Below are positions 45,153 through 53,973 of a stretch of DNA of 64,000 nucleotides, one piece after another. The notes below the pieces were generated by a model. It was not told where the DNA came from. It did not search any database and worked only from the letters and a program-made list of their open reading frames with translations. The position numbers were made by a program, and so were the translations under genes. Each line of letters starts with the position of its first letter. The first letter of the stretch is position 1. This stretch comes from Maribacter polysaccharolyticus (GTDB taxonomy: Bacteria > Bacteroidota > Bacteroidia > Flavobacteriales > Flavobacteriaceae). Where the stretch lies: the NCBI RefSeq assembly GCF_028882255.1, contig NZ_JARBUY010000003.1, forward strand, positions 147,018 through 211,017, given 5' to 3'.

Positions 45153-46322
45153 TCAAATCTTTTTGTCGCCAAATACCAAATGGACCATTAACAAGGTAAG
45201 TGATAGGGCAAGACCTAGGACCGATACACCTGTCCATTGGTAATGTTGCCATGCCAAGGCTCCTAAAATCGTTCCAAGGGCACCTCCCCCAAAAAATAGT
45301 ACCATATAAACGGTATTTATGCGATTTCGGGCATTTTCGTTTTTGGAGAATATGATGTTTTGGTTGGCGATATGAAGCGATTGTTGCCCGAGGTCTATCA
45401 AAATAATACCGAATATAATGCCGATTATGGAATGATGGGAAAATAGAAAGACCGTCCATGAGAGCATAAAGAGGGAAGTCGCCGTAATAATAATCCGGTT
45501 TTTACCCATCCTATCGCTTAACTTTCCGACGACAGACGCTGCCAATGCCCCAACAACACCTACCAGTCCAAAAGTACCGGTAACACCACTTCCATAACCG
45601 AAATTATCTTCCATTAGGAAAACCAAGGTGGTCCAAAATGCACTTAAACCTGCAAATGATAGTCCGCCACGTACCGCAGCCAAACGTAAAGACGGTTCTG
45701 CTTTAAAGAAATGAACCAACGACGTCATCAAATTTTTATAATTTCCTTTAAATGCCGGGGTAACTTGTGGTAATTTTAATTTTAGCACGATAAAGAGAAA
45801 AAGCATCATGAAGGAAGCCACCAAATACATGGTGCGCCAACCAAATTGTTCGCCAATGAATCCACTGATGACCCGGCTTGCCAAAATGCCGATCAGCAGT
45901 CCGCTCATGACGATCCCTATCGCACGCCCCCTGTTTTGGGGATTCGATAATTGTGCGGCCATAGGCACAAATAATTGGGGTAAGGCAGAGGTACACCCGA
46001 TAAAAAAACTGGCAACGACAAGAAACCAGAGCGAGGTGGAGAAAACCGCTGCCAACAATGATATGATCATAAGGGTGAAATCGATTTTCAATATTTTCCG
46101 ATTGGAAACCATATCCCCAAGGGGAACCACAAAGAGCAATCCCATTGCATAACCCAATTGTGTGGCCAATGCCACATTGCTCACGGCCGATTCGGTAACC
46201 CCGAAACTTTCAGAGATCAAATGGAGTAAAGGCTGGTTGTAATATAGGTTGGCAACGATCATGCCTGCCGAAAGGCTCATAAGGTAAAGAAGGGTGTCGC
46301 TCAGCCCTTTTTGTTTTTCCAT
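45153..46322 (-). CDS. MFS transporter
   Basis: The 389-residue protein has 12 predicted membrane helices and the MFS loop GDMVSNRKILK between helices 2 and 3, with a matching GKLSDRMGKNR in the second half. It resembles YnfM/arabinose-efflux type proton-driven exporters. The substrate is not known. It converges with trhO and is divergent from ricT. A near -7 element (TTCCTTTG) lies upstream on the minus strand at about 46364-46371. Confidence 0.88.
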   Translation of the reverse strand: MEKQKGLSDTLLYLMSLSAGMIVANLYYNQPLLHLISESFGVTESAVSNVALATQLGYAMGLLFVVPLGDMVSNRKILKIDFTLMIISLLAAVFSTSLWFLVVASFFIGCTSALPQLFVPMAAQLSNPQNRGRAIGIVMSGLLIGILASRVISGFIGEQFGWRTMYLVASFMMLFLFIVLKLKLPQVTPAFKGNYKNLMTSLVHFFKAEPSLRLAAVRGGLSFAGLSAFWTTLVFLMEDNFGYGSGVTGTFGLVGVVGALAASVVGKLSDRMGKNRIIITATSLFMLSWTVFLFSHHSIIGIIFGIILIDLGQQSLHIANQNIIFSKNENARNRINTVYMVLFFGGGALGTILGALAWQHYQWTGVSVLGLALSLTLLMVHLVFGDKKI

Positions 46323-46421
46323 AGTACCGTAATCCTATTTTATGAACTTTGTCGAAATGGGGACAAAGGAACGAAGATCCTGGGTAAGTTGAGATAACTT
46401 TTTAGCACATTAAAATTTTAG

Positions 46422-46429
46422 TACCTTTA
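46422..46429 (+). promoter_or_regulatory. Probable -7 element of the ricT operon
   Basis: TACCTTTA matches 7 of 8 positions of TAnnTTTG. It ends 66 bp before the ricT ATG. Confidence 0.35.
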
Positions 46430-46495
46430 CGGATAAGATTAATATGAACCTTTTCCCGAAAAGGCATAGGATTTTTCGGGGTCAAGATATAAAAT

Positions 46496-47653
46496 ATGGG
46501 TTGTAACAGTTGTTCAACCGGTAAGGACGGACAACCAAAAGGCTGCAAGAACAACGGAACTTGTGGTACCGATGGCTGTAATAAATTAACGGTATTTGAT
46601 TGGCTTTCCAACATGTCACTTCCAAATGGCGAAAAACCATTTGACATTGTTGAAGTCCGATTTAAAAATAGCAGAAAGGAATTCTTCAGAAATTCAGAGA
46701 ATCTAACGCTTTCAATTGGCGATATTGTAGCTACACAGGCGCAATCGGGTCATGATATTGGCATTGTTACCCTTACGGGCGAACTTGTCCGGGTGCAGAT
46801 GAAGAAGAAAAAGGTACGTTTGGATTCCGATGATATCACAAAAATATACCGAAAGGCCACCCAAAAAGACATCGACATTTGGCAAAAGGCAAGAGACCGG
46901 GAGGAAGAAATAAAAAAACGTTCCCGTGAGATTGCCATTATCTTGAAATTGCAGATGAAAATCTCGGATGTGGAGTTTCAGGGCGATGGTTCTAAGGCCA
47001 CATTTTATTATACGGCCGAGGATCGTGTCGATTTTCGCCAGTTGATCAAGGATATGGCAAAGGCTTTTGGCATCCGTATAGAGATGCGCCAAATAGGATA
47101 TCGCCAAGAAGCACAACGTTTGGGGGGTATTGGTTCCTGTGGCAGGGAATTGTGCTGTTCAACGTGGTTGACTGATTTCAGATCGGTCAGTACCTCTGCG
47201 GCACGTTACCAACAACTGTCGTTAAACCCCCAGAAATTAGCGGGTCAATGCGGTAAATTGAAGTGTTGTCTCAATTATGAGCTTGATCTTTATTTAGACG
47301 CCTTAAAGGATTTTCCTTCCCAGGATACCAGACTGTATACCGAGAAAGGAATGGCTTTTTGCCAAAAATCCGATATTTTCAAATCCAAACTTTGGTTCTC
47401 TTATAAAGAAGATCCATCCAATTGGCATATGCTTTCCAAAGAGCAGGTCATAGAGATCATCGGTAAGAACAAAAAGAAAGAAAAGGTGGCCAGTCTTGAG
47501 GAATATGCCGTGGATAATGTCGTGGAGGAAAAGGTGGTTTTTGAAAATGTCGTAGGCCAAGATAGCCTGACCCGTTTCGATAGGCCAAAACGGAGCAAGA
47601 ATAGGAATAAGAACAAGAGAAGGAGAAATAACAGAAAAAAAACGTCAAAATAA
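46496..47653 (+). CDS. ricT: PSP1-domain regulatory protein RicT
   Basis: The 385-residue protein has a Cys-rich N-terminus (C3, C6, then CKNNGTCGTDGC), the PSP1 domain (about 50-250, GIGSCGRELCCSTWL and CGKLKCCLNYELD) and a basic Lys/Arg/Asn tail (about 365-385). RicT works with RicA and RicF in an Fe-S complex that affects RNA processing in Firmicutes; its role in Bacteroidota is less clear. The gldH start overlaps its stop by 1 bp (TAATG). The set ricT-gldH-PBP1A is a common flavobacterial order. Confidence 0.88.
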   Translation: MGCNSCSTGKDGQPKGCKNNGTCGTDGCNKLTVFDWLSNMSLPNGEKPFDIVEVRFKNSRKEFFRNSENLTLSIGDIVATQAQSGHDIGIVTLTGELVRVQMKKKKVRLDSDDITKIYRKATQKDIDIWQKARDREEEIKKRSREIAIILKLQMKISDVEFQGDGSKATFYYTAEDRVDFRQLIKDMAKAFGIRIEMRQIGYRQEAQRLGGIGSCGRELCCSTWLTDFRSVSTSAARYQQLSLNPQKLAGQCGKLKCCLNYELDLYLDALKDFPSQDTRLYTEKGMAFCQKSDIFKSKLWFSYKEDPSNWHMLSKEQVIEIIGKNKKKEKVASLEEYAVDNVVEEKVVFENVVGQDSLTRFDRPKRSKNRNKNKRRRNNRKKTSK

Positions 47654-48138
47654 TGCTTAGGAGTGTATTGGCATTGGTAGGGGTTGTTTTTGTGGTTTCC
47701 TGTAACACTTCGATCGAAAAGACGGAATTCAGGTCCACCGATAATGGGTTCTGGAACAAGGACAGCATAATGGAGTTTAATTTTTCGGGTATGGATACGA
47801 TCCATAAACACCATATGTTCATCAATATACGTAATGATAATACGTTTCCCTACAGTAACCTTTTTCTTATAGCCGCATTGGAATATCCCGATGGTGCCAT
47901 GGTCACCGATACCTTGGAATATATCATGGCCCAACCAGACGGTACATGGCTGGGACATGGGTATGGTAGCCTTAAGGAAAATAAATTATGGTATAAGGAA
48001 AACATCGTTTTTCCTTCTTCCGGCGTATATACCTTACGCATATCCCAAGCAATGCGAAAGAATGGTAATGCCGATGGGATACTAAATTTGGAAGGTATTA
48101 CCGATGTCGGATTTGAAATAGTAAAAAGCAATGATTAA
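47653..48138 (+). CDS. gldH: Gliding motility lipoprotein GldH
   Basis: The 161-residue protein has a short signal peptide with lipobox VVSC (Cys17) and a beta-rich body (FSGMDTIHKHHMFINIRNDN, then TFPYSNLFL) as in GldH. GldH is needed for gliding and chitin use in Flavobacterium; its molecular action is not settled. It is coupled to ricT (1-bp overlap) and to the PBP1A gene (8-bp overlap). Confidence 0.9.
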   Translation: MLRSVLALVGVVFVVSCNTSIEKTEFRSTDNGFWNKDSIMEFNFSGMDTIHKHHMFINIRNDNTFPYSNLFLIAALEYPDGAMVTDTLEYIMAQPDGTWLGHGYGSLKENKLWYKENIVFPSSGVYTLRISQAMRKNGNADGILNLEGITDVGFEIVKSND

Positions 48139-50488
48139 AAAAATGGTGAAGGCCAAAAAGAAAACGACCCCAAAGGGCTATGTAAAGTACATCAAATGGT
48201 TCTGGATTTTGTTCGCAATGGGTGTCCTTTCCGGGGTAATGTTGTTTTTATTGGCCTCTTGGGGTGTTTTTGGTGACATGCCGCCTTATGAGCACTTGGA
48301 GAATCCACAGACCAATTTGGCCTCCGAAATATTTTCTTCAGACGGTAAAACGTTGGGTAAGTTCTATTTGGACGATAACCGGACCCCCATCAAATATGAG
48401 GATTTACCCCAAAATTTGGTCGATGCTTTAGTGGCTACTGAAGATGCACGGTTTTATGAGCATTCGGGCATTGATGCCAGGGGAACCTTAAGGGCTTTCG
48501 CTTATTTGGGTAAAAAAGGGGGGGCCAGTACCATTTCCCAACAGTTGGCACGTCAATTGTTTATCGGGGTCAGGGAAAAGAAAAAGACCCAGGCCATACT
48601 ACAAAAAGTAAAGGAATGGGTTTTGGCGACCCGCCTGGAAAGACAGTATACCAAAGATGAGATCATTGCGATGTATCTGAATATTTACGATTTTGGTTAT
48701 GCTGCCGATGGTATACGTTCGGCTTCCAAAATTTATTTTGGGAAAGAACCCATCGACCTTAAAATAGAGGAATCGGCCATGCTGGTCGGTATGTTGAAGA
48801 ACTCATCGTATTACAATCCCTTAAGACGTAAGGAACTGGTCTTTAATAGGAGAAATACGGTTTTGTCTCAAATGGCGAAATACGGGTATATTACCGAAAG
48901 GGAAAAAGATTCGTTGCAGGCCTTGGAAATGCAGGTCCATTTCAATCCGGAAAATCACCGGGAAGGCTTGGCGACCTATTTTAGGATGTATCTACAGGGT
49001 TTTATGAACGATTGGATCAAAAAGAATCCGAAACCGGCCGTTGAAGGGGAGCGGGATAAATGGAGTCTTTATTTAGACGGATTAAAGATCTATACAACCA
49101 TCGATTCCCGGATGCAGGCCAATGCAGAAGATGCGGTGGAGGAACACATGAAAAAATTACAGGCGGAATTTTTCCATCAAAATACCCCGGATCGAAATAA
49201 GACAGCCCCTTTCTTGGATTTGGAAAAGGAAGAAATAGACAACATATTGGAACGGGCCATGAAGAATTCCGATCGTTGGCGCCAAATGAAAAAAGAAGGC
49301 AAATCGGAAAAGGACATACGTAGTTCCTTTACTCAAAAGACCGAAATGACCGTCTTTGATTGGAATAGTGAGTCCCACGAGAAAGATACCATTATGACGC
49401 CTATGGATTCCATTCGGTATTACAAATCGTTCCTGAGAACCGCCATGATGTCGATGGAACCCCAAACAGGCCATGTCAAGGCTTGGGTAGGCGGAGTGGA
49501 TTACAGGCATTTTCAATATGATAATGTATATCAAGGAACCCGCCAGGCCGGTTCTACCTTCAAACCTTTTGTGTATGCGGCTGCGATCGATCAGTTAAGG
49601 TTATCGCCCTGTTACGAATTACCGGACACACAATATTGTATTGAAGCGAATAAACATGGAAACCCCGAGCCATGGTGCCCTAAAAATTCCTCTGGCAAAT
49701 ATTCCGGGGAAATGTATACGTTGAAAAGGGGCTTGGCCAATTCAAAGAATAGTATTACGGCCCAATTGATAGATAGGGTCGGCCCTAAATCGGTGGTTAC
49801 GATAGCGAAGAACCTTGGAATTACCGGGGATATTCCTGAAGTACCTTCGATTGCTTTGGGAACACATGATATCAACGTATATCAAATGGTTGGGGCCTAT
49901 GGGGCATTTGCCAACCAAGGGGTATATGTAAAGCCTGTAATGGTCACGCGTATCGAAGATAAGAACGGTACGGTATTGTATGAGTATGTTCCCGAAACAA
50001 AGGACGTCTTAAGCAAGGAGGTGGCCTATGCCATGGTCAATTTAATGGAGGGGGTCACCGAAGGGGGTTCAGGTACCCGGTTGCGCACTTCCGGAGTGAA
50101 TAAATGGAAGCGCGAGTACGATGAAATAATTACCGGCTATCCCTACGAATTCACGAATCCAATTGCCGGTAAGACGGGAACGACCCAGAACAATAGTGAT
50201 GGCTGGTTTATGGGAATGGTGCCCAATTTGGTTACCGGGGTTTGGGTCGGAGGTGATGACCGTTCCATACATTTTAAAACGATTACCTATGGCCAAGGGG
50301 CTTCCATGGCATTGCCGATTTGGGGGCTATATATGAAAAAGAACTATGCCAATAAGGATTTGGGGGTTTCGGATGGGGAATTTACCGCACCGGAGGAAAT
50401 GTCCATCAACTTGGATTGTTCCAAACTGGGCGAGGAAGTTGAAAATAAAATAATTATCGAGGATGATTTAGAGGATATCGAATTCTGA
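48131..50488 (+). CDS. Penicillin-binding protein 1A (transglycosylase/transpeptidase)
   Basis: The 785-residue protein has a Lys-rich cytoplasmic start, one membrane helix (about 22-45), a GT51 domain (about 75-260: ATEDARFYEHSGIDARG with catalytic Glu, GGASTISQQLARQLF, LNIYDFGYAADGI) and a transpeptidase domain (about 430-740). The latter has SxxK in GSTFKPFVYAAA, SxN in LANSKNSITAQ and KTGT in AGKTGTTQNNSDG. It polymerises and cross-links peptidoglycan. It overlaps gldH by 8 bp and ends the ricT operon before a terminator. Confidence 0.96.
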   Translation: MIKKMVKAKKKTTPKGYVKYIKWFWILFAMGVLSGVMLFLLASWGVFGDMPPYEHLENPQTNLASEIFSSDGKTLGKFYLDDNRTPIKYEDLPQNLVDALVATEDARFYEHSGIDARGTLRAFAYLGKKGGASTISQQLARQLFIGVREKKKTQAILQKVKEWVLATRLERQYTKDEIIAMYLNIYDFGYAADGIRSASKIYFGKEPIDLKIEESAMLVGMLKNSSYYNPLRRKELVFNRRNTVLSQMAKYGYITEREKDSLQALEMQVHFNPENHREGLATYFRMYLQGFMNDWIKKNPKPAVEGERDKWSLYLDGLKIYTTIDSRMQANAEDAVEEHMKKLQAEFFHQNTPDRNKTAPFLDLEKEEIDNILERAMKNSDRWRQMKKEGKSEKDIRSSFTQKTEMTVFDWNSESHEKDTIMTPMDSIRYYKSFLRTAMMSMEPQTGHVKAWVGGVDYRHFQYDNVYQGTRQAGSTFKPFVYAAAIDQLRLSPCYELPDTQYCIEANKHGNPEPWCPKNSSGKYSGEMYTLKRGLANSKNSITAQLIDRVGPKSVVTIAKNLGITGDIPEVPSIALGTHDINVYQMVGAYGAFANQGVYVKPVMVTRIEDKNGTVLYEYVPETKDVLSKEVAYAMVNLMEGVTEGGSGTRLRTSGVNKWKREYDEIITGYPYEFTNPIAGKTGTTQNNSDGWFMGMVPNLVTGVWVGGDDRSIHFKTITYGQGASMALPIWGLYMKKNYANKDLGVSDGEFTAPEEMSINLDCSKLGEEVENKIIIEDDLEDIEF

Positions 50489-50519
50489 TTTCCAAGTCGT
50501 TTTTTGATCATAAACTCTT

Positions 50520-50558
50520 AAAATGCCCTTAACTTTCACCGTAAAGTAAGGGCATTTT
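50520..50558 (+). terminator. Terminator of the ricT-gldH-PBP1A operon
   Basis: AAAATGCCCTTA(A)CTTT and AAAGTAAGGGCATTTT form a 16-bp stem with one bulged A and a CACCGT loop, ending in TTTTCTATTT. It starts 32 bp after the PBP1A stop. Confidence 0.8.
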
Positions 50559-50621
50559 CTATTTAAAATCTTATTTTAGTAGGGATGGATCCTTTCAGTT
50601 CATCCAATAGCAGGACGAGTT

Positions 50622-51323
50622 ATGATACCAAAAACAGTAAATAACGTTCAAGAGGCCCTTAAAGGGGTGAAGGATGGAATGACCCTTATGCTCGGTGGTT
50701 TCGGTTTATGTGGTATTCCGGAAAATGCCATTGCCGAATTGGTACGTTTGGGCGTCTCCGATCTTTGTTGTATTTCCAACAATGCGGGGGTCGATGATTT
50801 TGGGTTGGGCCTACTGCTCCAAAAAAGGCAGATACGGAAAATGATATCCTCTTATGTGGGGGAAAATGATGAATTCGAACGTCAGATGTTGAGCGGCGAA
50901 CTCGAAGTGGAGTTGACCCCCCAAGGTACCTTGGCCGAAAAATGTAGGGCGGCACAAGCCGGTTTTCCGGCTTTTTATACCCCTGCGGGGTTTGGGACAG
51001 AGGTGGCCATTGGTAAGGAAACCCGGGATTTCAACGGTAAGATGTATGTGTTGGAAGCGGCTTTCAAAGCTGATTTTTCATTCGTAAAGGCATGGAAAGG
51101 GGATGAAGCGGGGAACTTGATCTTTAAAGGTACTGCGCGTAATTTCAACCCTTGTATGTGCGGTGCGGCAACGATAACGGTGGCTGAAGTGGAGGAATTG
51201 GTTCCCGCTGGATCCTTGGACCCGAATGGGATACATATTCCCGGAATCTTTGTACAGCGTATTTTTCAAGGGAAGGATTACGAAAAGCGGATCGAGCAAT
51301 TAACTACCAGAAGTAGAATTTGA
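50622..51323 (+). CDS. 3-oxoacid CoA-transferase subunit A
   Basis: The 233-residue subunit has the CoA-transferase family signature [19 protein letters not shown] near residues 19-37, then [15 protein letters not shown] and [19 protein letters not shown]. With subunit B it moves CoA from succinyl-CoA to acetoacetate or a similar acid. Subunit B is 403 bp downstream instead of the usual few bases. Confidence 0.95.
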   Translation: MIPKTVNNVQEALKGVKDGMTLMLGGFGLCGIPENAIAELVRLGVSDLCCISNNAGVDDFGLGLLLQKRQIRKMISSYVGENDEFERQMLSGELEVELTPQGTLAEKCRAAQAGFPAFYTPAGFGTEVAIGKETRDFNGKMYVLEAAFKADFSFVKAWKGDEAGNLIFKGTARNFNPCMCGAATITVAEVEELVPAGSLDPNGIHIPGIFVQRIFQGKDYEKRIEQLTTRSRI

Positions 51324-51726
51324 TGATGGGAGGATTCGAAAATGGGAATTGATGGTAAAAACTTAATTGTTGATGTAACATTAGGTCCTTAATTCACAGT
51401 ATTGGATTTTCGGAATTGATTCGGGACGGATTAAGTTTGAATTGGTTTTGTAGGTTATAAGAAGTGGGGCTTCGATAGGGGCAAATACGGGAGGCCTAAA
51501 ATGCGGAGGGTAGAGCCGATTTCGTTCATAAATCCAATGGGCGGTCAAAAAGGCGGATGAGGTTTGATTTTGGTTGCAACTTTGTGAAAATCCCCTTTTG
51601 ATCCCGGTCCTAATGAAAGAGTTTTGTGAAAATTTGGATTCCATAATTAGGATTGTCCCAACAAGTGTACGGTAAGGGTAGATCAAGGTCATATTCAACT
51701 GATGATGCAACTTTCAAAATGAATTT
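51324..51726. other. Unusual 403-bp spacer between CoA-transferase subunits
   Basis: No convincing gene is seen. The 8-mer TGATGATG lies at both ends (51321-51328, overlapping the stop of subunit A, and 51700-51707). A short direct repeat TTTGTGAAAAT occurs twice inside. There are no clear terminal inverted repeats or transposase. An old insertion or decayed gene is possible. Confidence 0.4.
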
Positions 51727-52380
51727 ATGTTAGATAAAAACGGAATCGCAAAACGTATTGCTAAGGAAGTTAAGGACGGGTACTATGTCAATCTGGGGAT
51801 TGGGATACCTACTTTGGTGGCCAATTTTGTGCAGGACGATATCAATGTGGAATTCCAAAGTGAAAATGGGGTTTTGGGTATGGGGCCGTTTCCATTTGAG
51901 GGGGAGGAGGATGCAGATATCATCAACGCCGGTAAACAGACCATTACCACTTTGCCAGGGGCTTCTTTTTTCGACTCTGCGACAAGTTTTGCCATGATCC
52001 GTGGAAAACATATAGATTTAACCATTTTGGGCGCCATGGAGGTCTCTGAAAATGGGGATATCGCCAATTGGAAAATACCGGGGAAAATGGTGAAGGGGAT
52101 GGGAGGTGCGATGGATCTGGTGGCATCAGCGGAGCATATCATCGTGGCTATGATGCATACCAATAAGGCGGGCGAATCCAAATTATTGAAACAATGTACC
52201 TTGCCATTGACGGGGGTGGCTTGTGTAAAAAAAATAGTAACCAATATGGCCGTACTTGAAATTGTCGACAAGGGGTTCAAACTTTTGGAGCGGGCCCCAG
52301 GAGTATCGGTCGAGGCGATAAAAAAGGCCACAAGTGGAAAATTGATCGTTGAGGGTTTTATACCTGAAATGGAAATTTAA
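51727..52380 (+). CDS. 3-oxoacid CoA-transferase subunit B
   Basis: The 217-residue subunit contains the catalytic glutamate in EFQSENGVLGMGPFPFEGEE (about residues 41-60), which forms the covalent CoA thioester. It also shows the VNLGIGIPTLVANFV and GAMDLVASAEHIIVAMMHTN segments. It pairs with the subunit at 50622-51323. The ATG at 51727 follows AAAATGAATTT, where a second ATG at 51719 is out of frame. Nothing else unusual. Confidence 0.95.
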   Translation: MLDKNGIAKRIAKEVKDGYYVNLGIGIPTLVANFVQDDINVEFQSENGVLGMGPFPFEGEEDADIINAGKQTITTLPGASFFDSATSFAMIRGKHIDLTILGAMEVSENGDIANWKIPGKMVKGMGGAMDLVASAEHIIVAMMHTNKAGESKLLKQCTLPLTGVACVKKIVTNMAVLEIVDKGFKLLERAPGVSVEAIKKATSGKLIVEGFIPEMEI

Positions 52381-52538
52381 GACGAATATTCAGGTTGTTC
52401 ATCGATTAAATTTAAAATTTCATTTTTTTACAACGTTTTTAGGGCAATTCACAACAATTATTTAGGCAATTTCGGCGTTTTGGATTATATTTAAAACGTA
52501 GAAATTAAAATAGTATTTATCCCCAAACCTATAGTAAT

Positions 52539-52646
52539 ATGGATGCCCAAATTAATCACCCTTCAAACGAAAATGAGATTTTAGTTTACAAAAATGATTT
52601 TTACCATGGAATGCTTTTGTTGTTAAAAAAGTTATTTATGATTTAA
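52539..52646 (+). CDS. Candidate small protein (35 residues)
   Basis: ATG 52539 to TAA 52646 encodes MDAQINHPSNENEILVYKND followed by FYHGMLLLLKKLFMI. The polar first half and hydrophobic-cationic second half are protein-like. A near -7 element TATATTTA (52486-52493) lies upstream and a very strong terminator (52668-52700) just after, so a short transcript is plausible. No family is recognised, no clear ribosome-binding site is seen (normal for the phylum), and it may be a non-coding RNA instead. Confidence 0.35.
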   Translation: MDAQINHPSNENEILVYKNDFYHGMLLLLKKLFMI

Positions 52647-52667
52647 CATTTATAGAATTGAATTTCG

Positions 52668-52700
52668 AAAAAAAAGCCCCGTGATCCGGGGCTTTTTTTT
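52668..52700 (+). terminator. Strong terminator of a small transcript
   Basis: AAAAAAAAGCCCCG and CGGGGCTTTTTTTT form a perfect 14-bp stem with loop TGATC. It is 288 bp beyond subunit B and 14 bp before the next gene, so it ends a transcript of the region 52381-52667. Its symmetry lets it act in both directions. Confidence 0.85.
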
Positions 52701-52714
52701 TAAGACAAATTAGT

Positions 52715-53239
52715 ATGGGGCTTGTATCTAGGAAATGTACTTTGAAAGATCTGGAAGAACTAAGGCGTATTTCATTAACCACTTTTGAACAGGCATTTCA
52801 AAAGGACAACAATCCAACGGATTTTGAACATTACATTGAAGAAGCGTTTAGTAAGCGGAAATTGGGGGAGGAACTTAACAACCCGGAATCTTCCTTTTAT
52901 TTCACGTATTCCAAAGAGGGGCTTGTCGGATATTTTAAATTGAATACCAACGGTGCCCAAACAGATTTATGGTATGAGGACTATATAGAGCTGGAGAGAA
53001 TCTATTTGCTCAATGATTTTCAGGGTAAGGGCTATGGGGAATCCATTTTGCATACAGTGAAGCAAATCGCCTTAAAAGCGCAAAAGGATCATCTGTGGTT
53101 GGGGGTGTGGAAAAAGAATACCCGGGCTATTGCATTTTATGAACGAAATGGATTTTCTACGTTCGGGGAGCATGCGTACTATATCGGAGGGGACAAACAA
53201 ATGGATTGGCTTATGCGATATGGGTTGAAAAAACCATAG
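52715..53239 (+). CDS. GNAT family N-acetyltransferase
   Basis: The 174-residue protein has the GNAT acetyl-CoA motif LERIYLLNDFQGKGYGESIL near residues 92-111 and the later KNTRAIAFYERNGFSTFGEH. It should transfer an acetyl group to an amine; substrate unknown. It starts 14 bp after a strong terminator, so its promoter must be inside or just before that hairpin, or the gene is read through. No neighbour suggests its substrate. Confidence 0.88.
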   Translation: MGLVSRKCTLKDLEELRRISLTTFEQAFQKDNNPTDFEHYIEEAFSKRKLGEELNNPESSFYFTYSKEGLVGYFKLNTNGAQTDLWYEDYIELERIYLLNDFQGKGYGESILHTVKQIALKAQKDHLWLGVWKKNTRAIAFYERNGFSTFGEHAYYIGGDKQMDWLMRYGLKKP

Positions 53240-53438
53240 ACGAACTTTATTTTATAGGGCAGGGCTTGTTTCGTTCCTACGCCAATTTACGGGTCTCTAG
53301 ATGGGTAATCTACAGTTCGGGTTATTTTAACAGGGCTTATTTGAAAGAATGGGCAAACTGGGAGGTTGGTCCTTAGTTATGGGTGTAAAGGCCACGTATG
53401 ACTTTAAAAATGCATTTTAAAGGGGTTGTTTTGTTGGG

Positions 53439-53909
53439 TCAGCGTTGTAAATGGTCCAGTACCTGTTGTAAACATCCCTCCAAATCCACTTTTATTTGCT
53501 TATCCCAGAATCGGAATACGGTGTAACCCAATTTTTTTAGTTCGGTGTTTACCTCTTTATCCCGTTGCATGTTGCGTTCGATTTTGGCAATCCAAAAGGC
53601 TTTGTTTGATTTTAGTTTACCCTTTCTTTCTTCCCAATGGTACCCATGCCAAAACTCTCCATCGATAAATACAACGGTTTTGTATCGATTGAGTACAATG
53701 TCGGGCCGACCTATCAGTTTTTTGGAATCGATGCGGTAACGATAGCCCGAAGCCCAAAGGGCCTTGCGAAATGCCAGTTCGGGTTTGGTGTTCTTCCCAC
53801 GGATCTTTCCCATGATCTTAGAGCGTTCAGGCGTCGTGTAAAAACCCGATTCTTCATTGAATCGTGGAACTTTTATACGCTCTTCCGGATAGTTTTTGGA
53901 CATATCCAA
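53439..53909 (-). CDS. Very short patch repair-like endonuclease (Vsr family)
   Basis: The 156-residue protein has the Vsr pattern SKIMGKIRGKNTKPELAFRK, then RYRIDSKKLIGRPDIVLNRY, VVFIDGEFWHGYHWEE and FWIAKIERNMQRDKEV. Vsr nicks T:G mismatches formed at methylated cytosines. The canonical Cys beside the FWH motif is Glu here (GEFWHG), so zinc binding differs. No DNA methyltransferase is in the window. It probably is a Vsr-like nuclease of the DUF559-related group. Divergent from the sdh genes' end by a terminator. Confidence 0.8.
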   Translation of the reverse strand: MDMSKNYPEERIKVPRFNEESGFYTTPERSKIMGKIRGKNTKPELAFRKALWASGYRYRIDSKKLIGRPDIVLNRYKTVVFIDGEFWHGYHWEERKGKLKSNKAFWIAKIERNMQRDKEVNTELKKLGYTVFRFWDKQIKVDLEGCLQQVLDHLQR

Positions 53910-53917
53910 AAATAAAA

Positions 53918-53947
53918 AAATCCCAACCGAAACCGGCTGGGATTTTA
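53918..53947 (-). terminator. Terminator of sdhCAB
   Basis: On the minus strand AAAATCCCAGCCG and CGGTTGGGATTTT form a 13-bp stem with one G-U pair and a GTTT loop. A T-rich tail follows. The G-U pair works only on the minus strand, which fits sdhB. Confidence 0.8.
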
Positions 53948-53973
53948 ATTTTATAGTTAATTAGGTAGTGTGT

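Noticed and set aside
45141-45170. GGTTCAAATC resembling a tRNA T-loop
   Set aside because: It lies at the end of trhO and no acceptor stem or anticodon arm is present.
51381-51710. 109-codon minus-strand frame in the CoA-transferase spacer
   Set aside because: Residue use looks random, there is no family likeness, and it reads through the spacer repeats.
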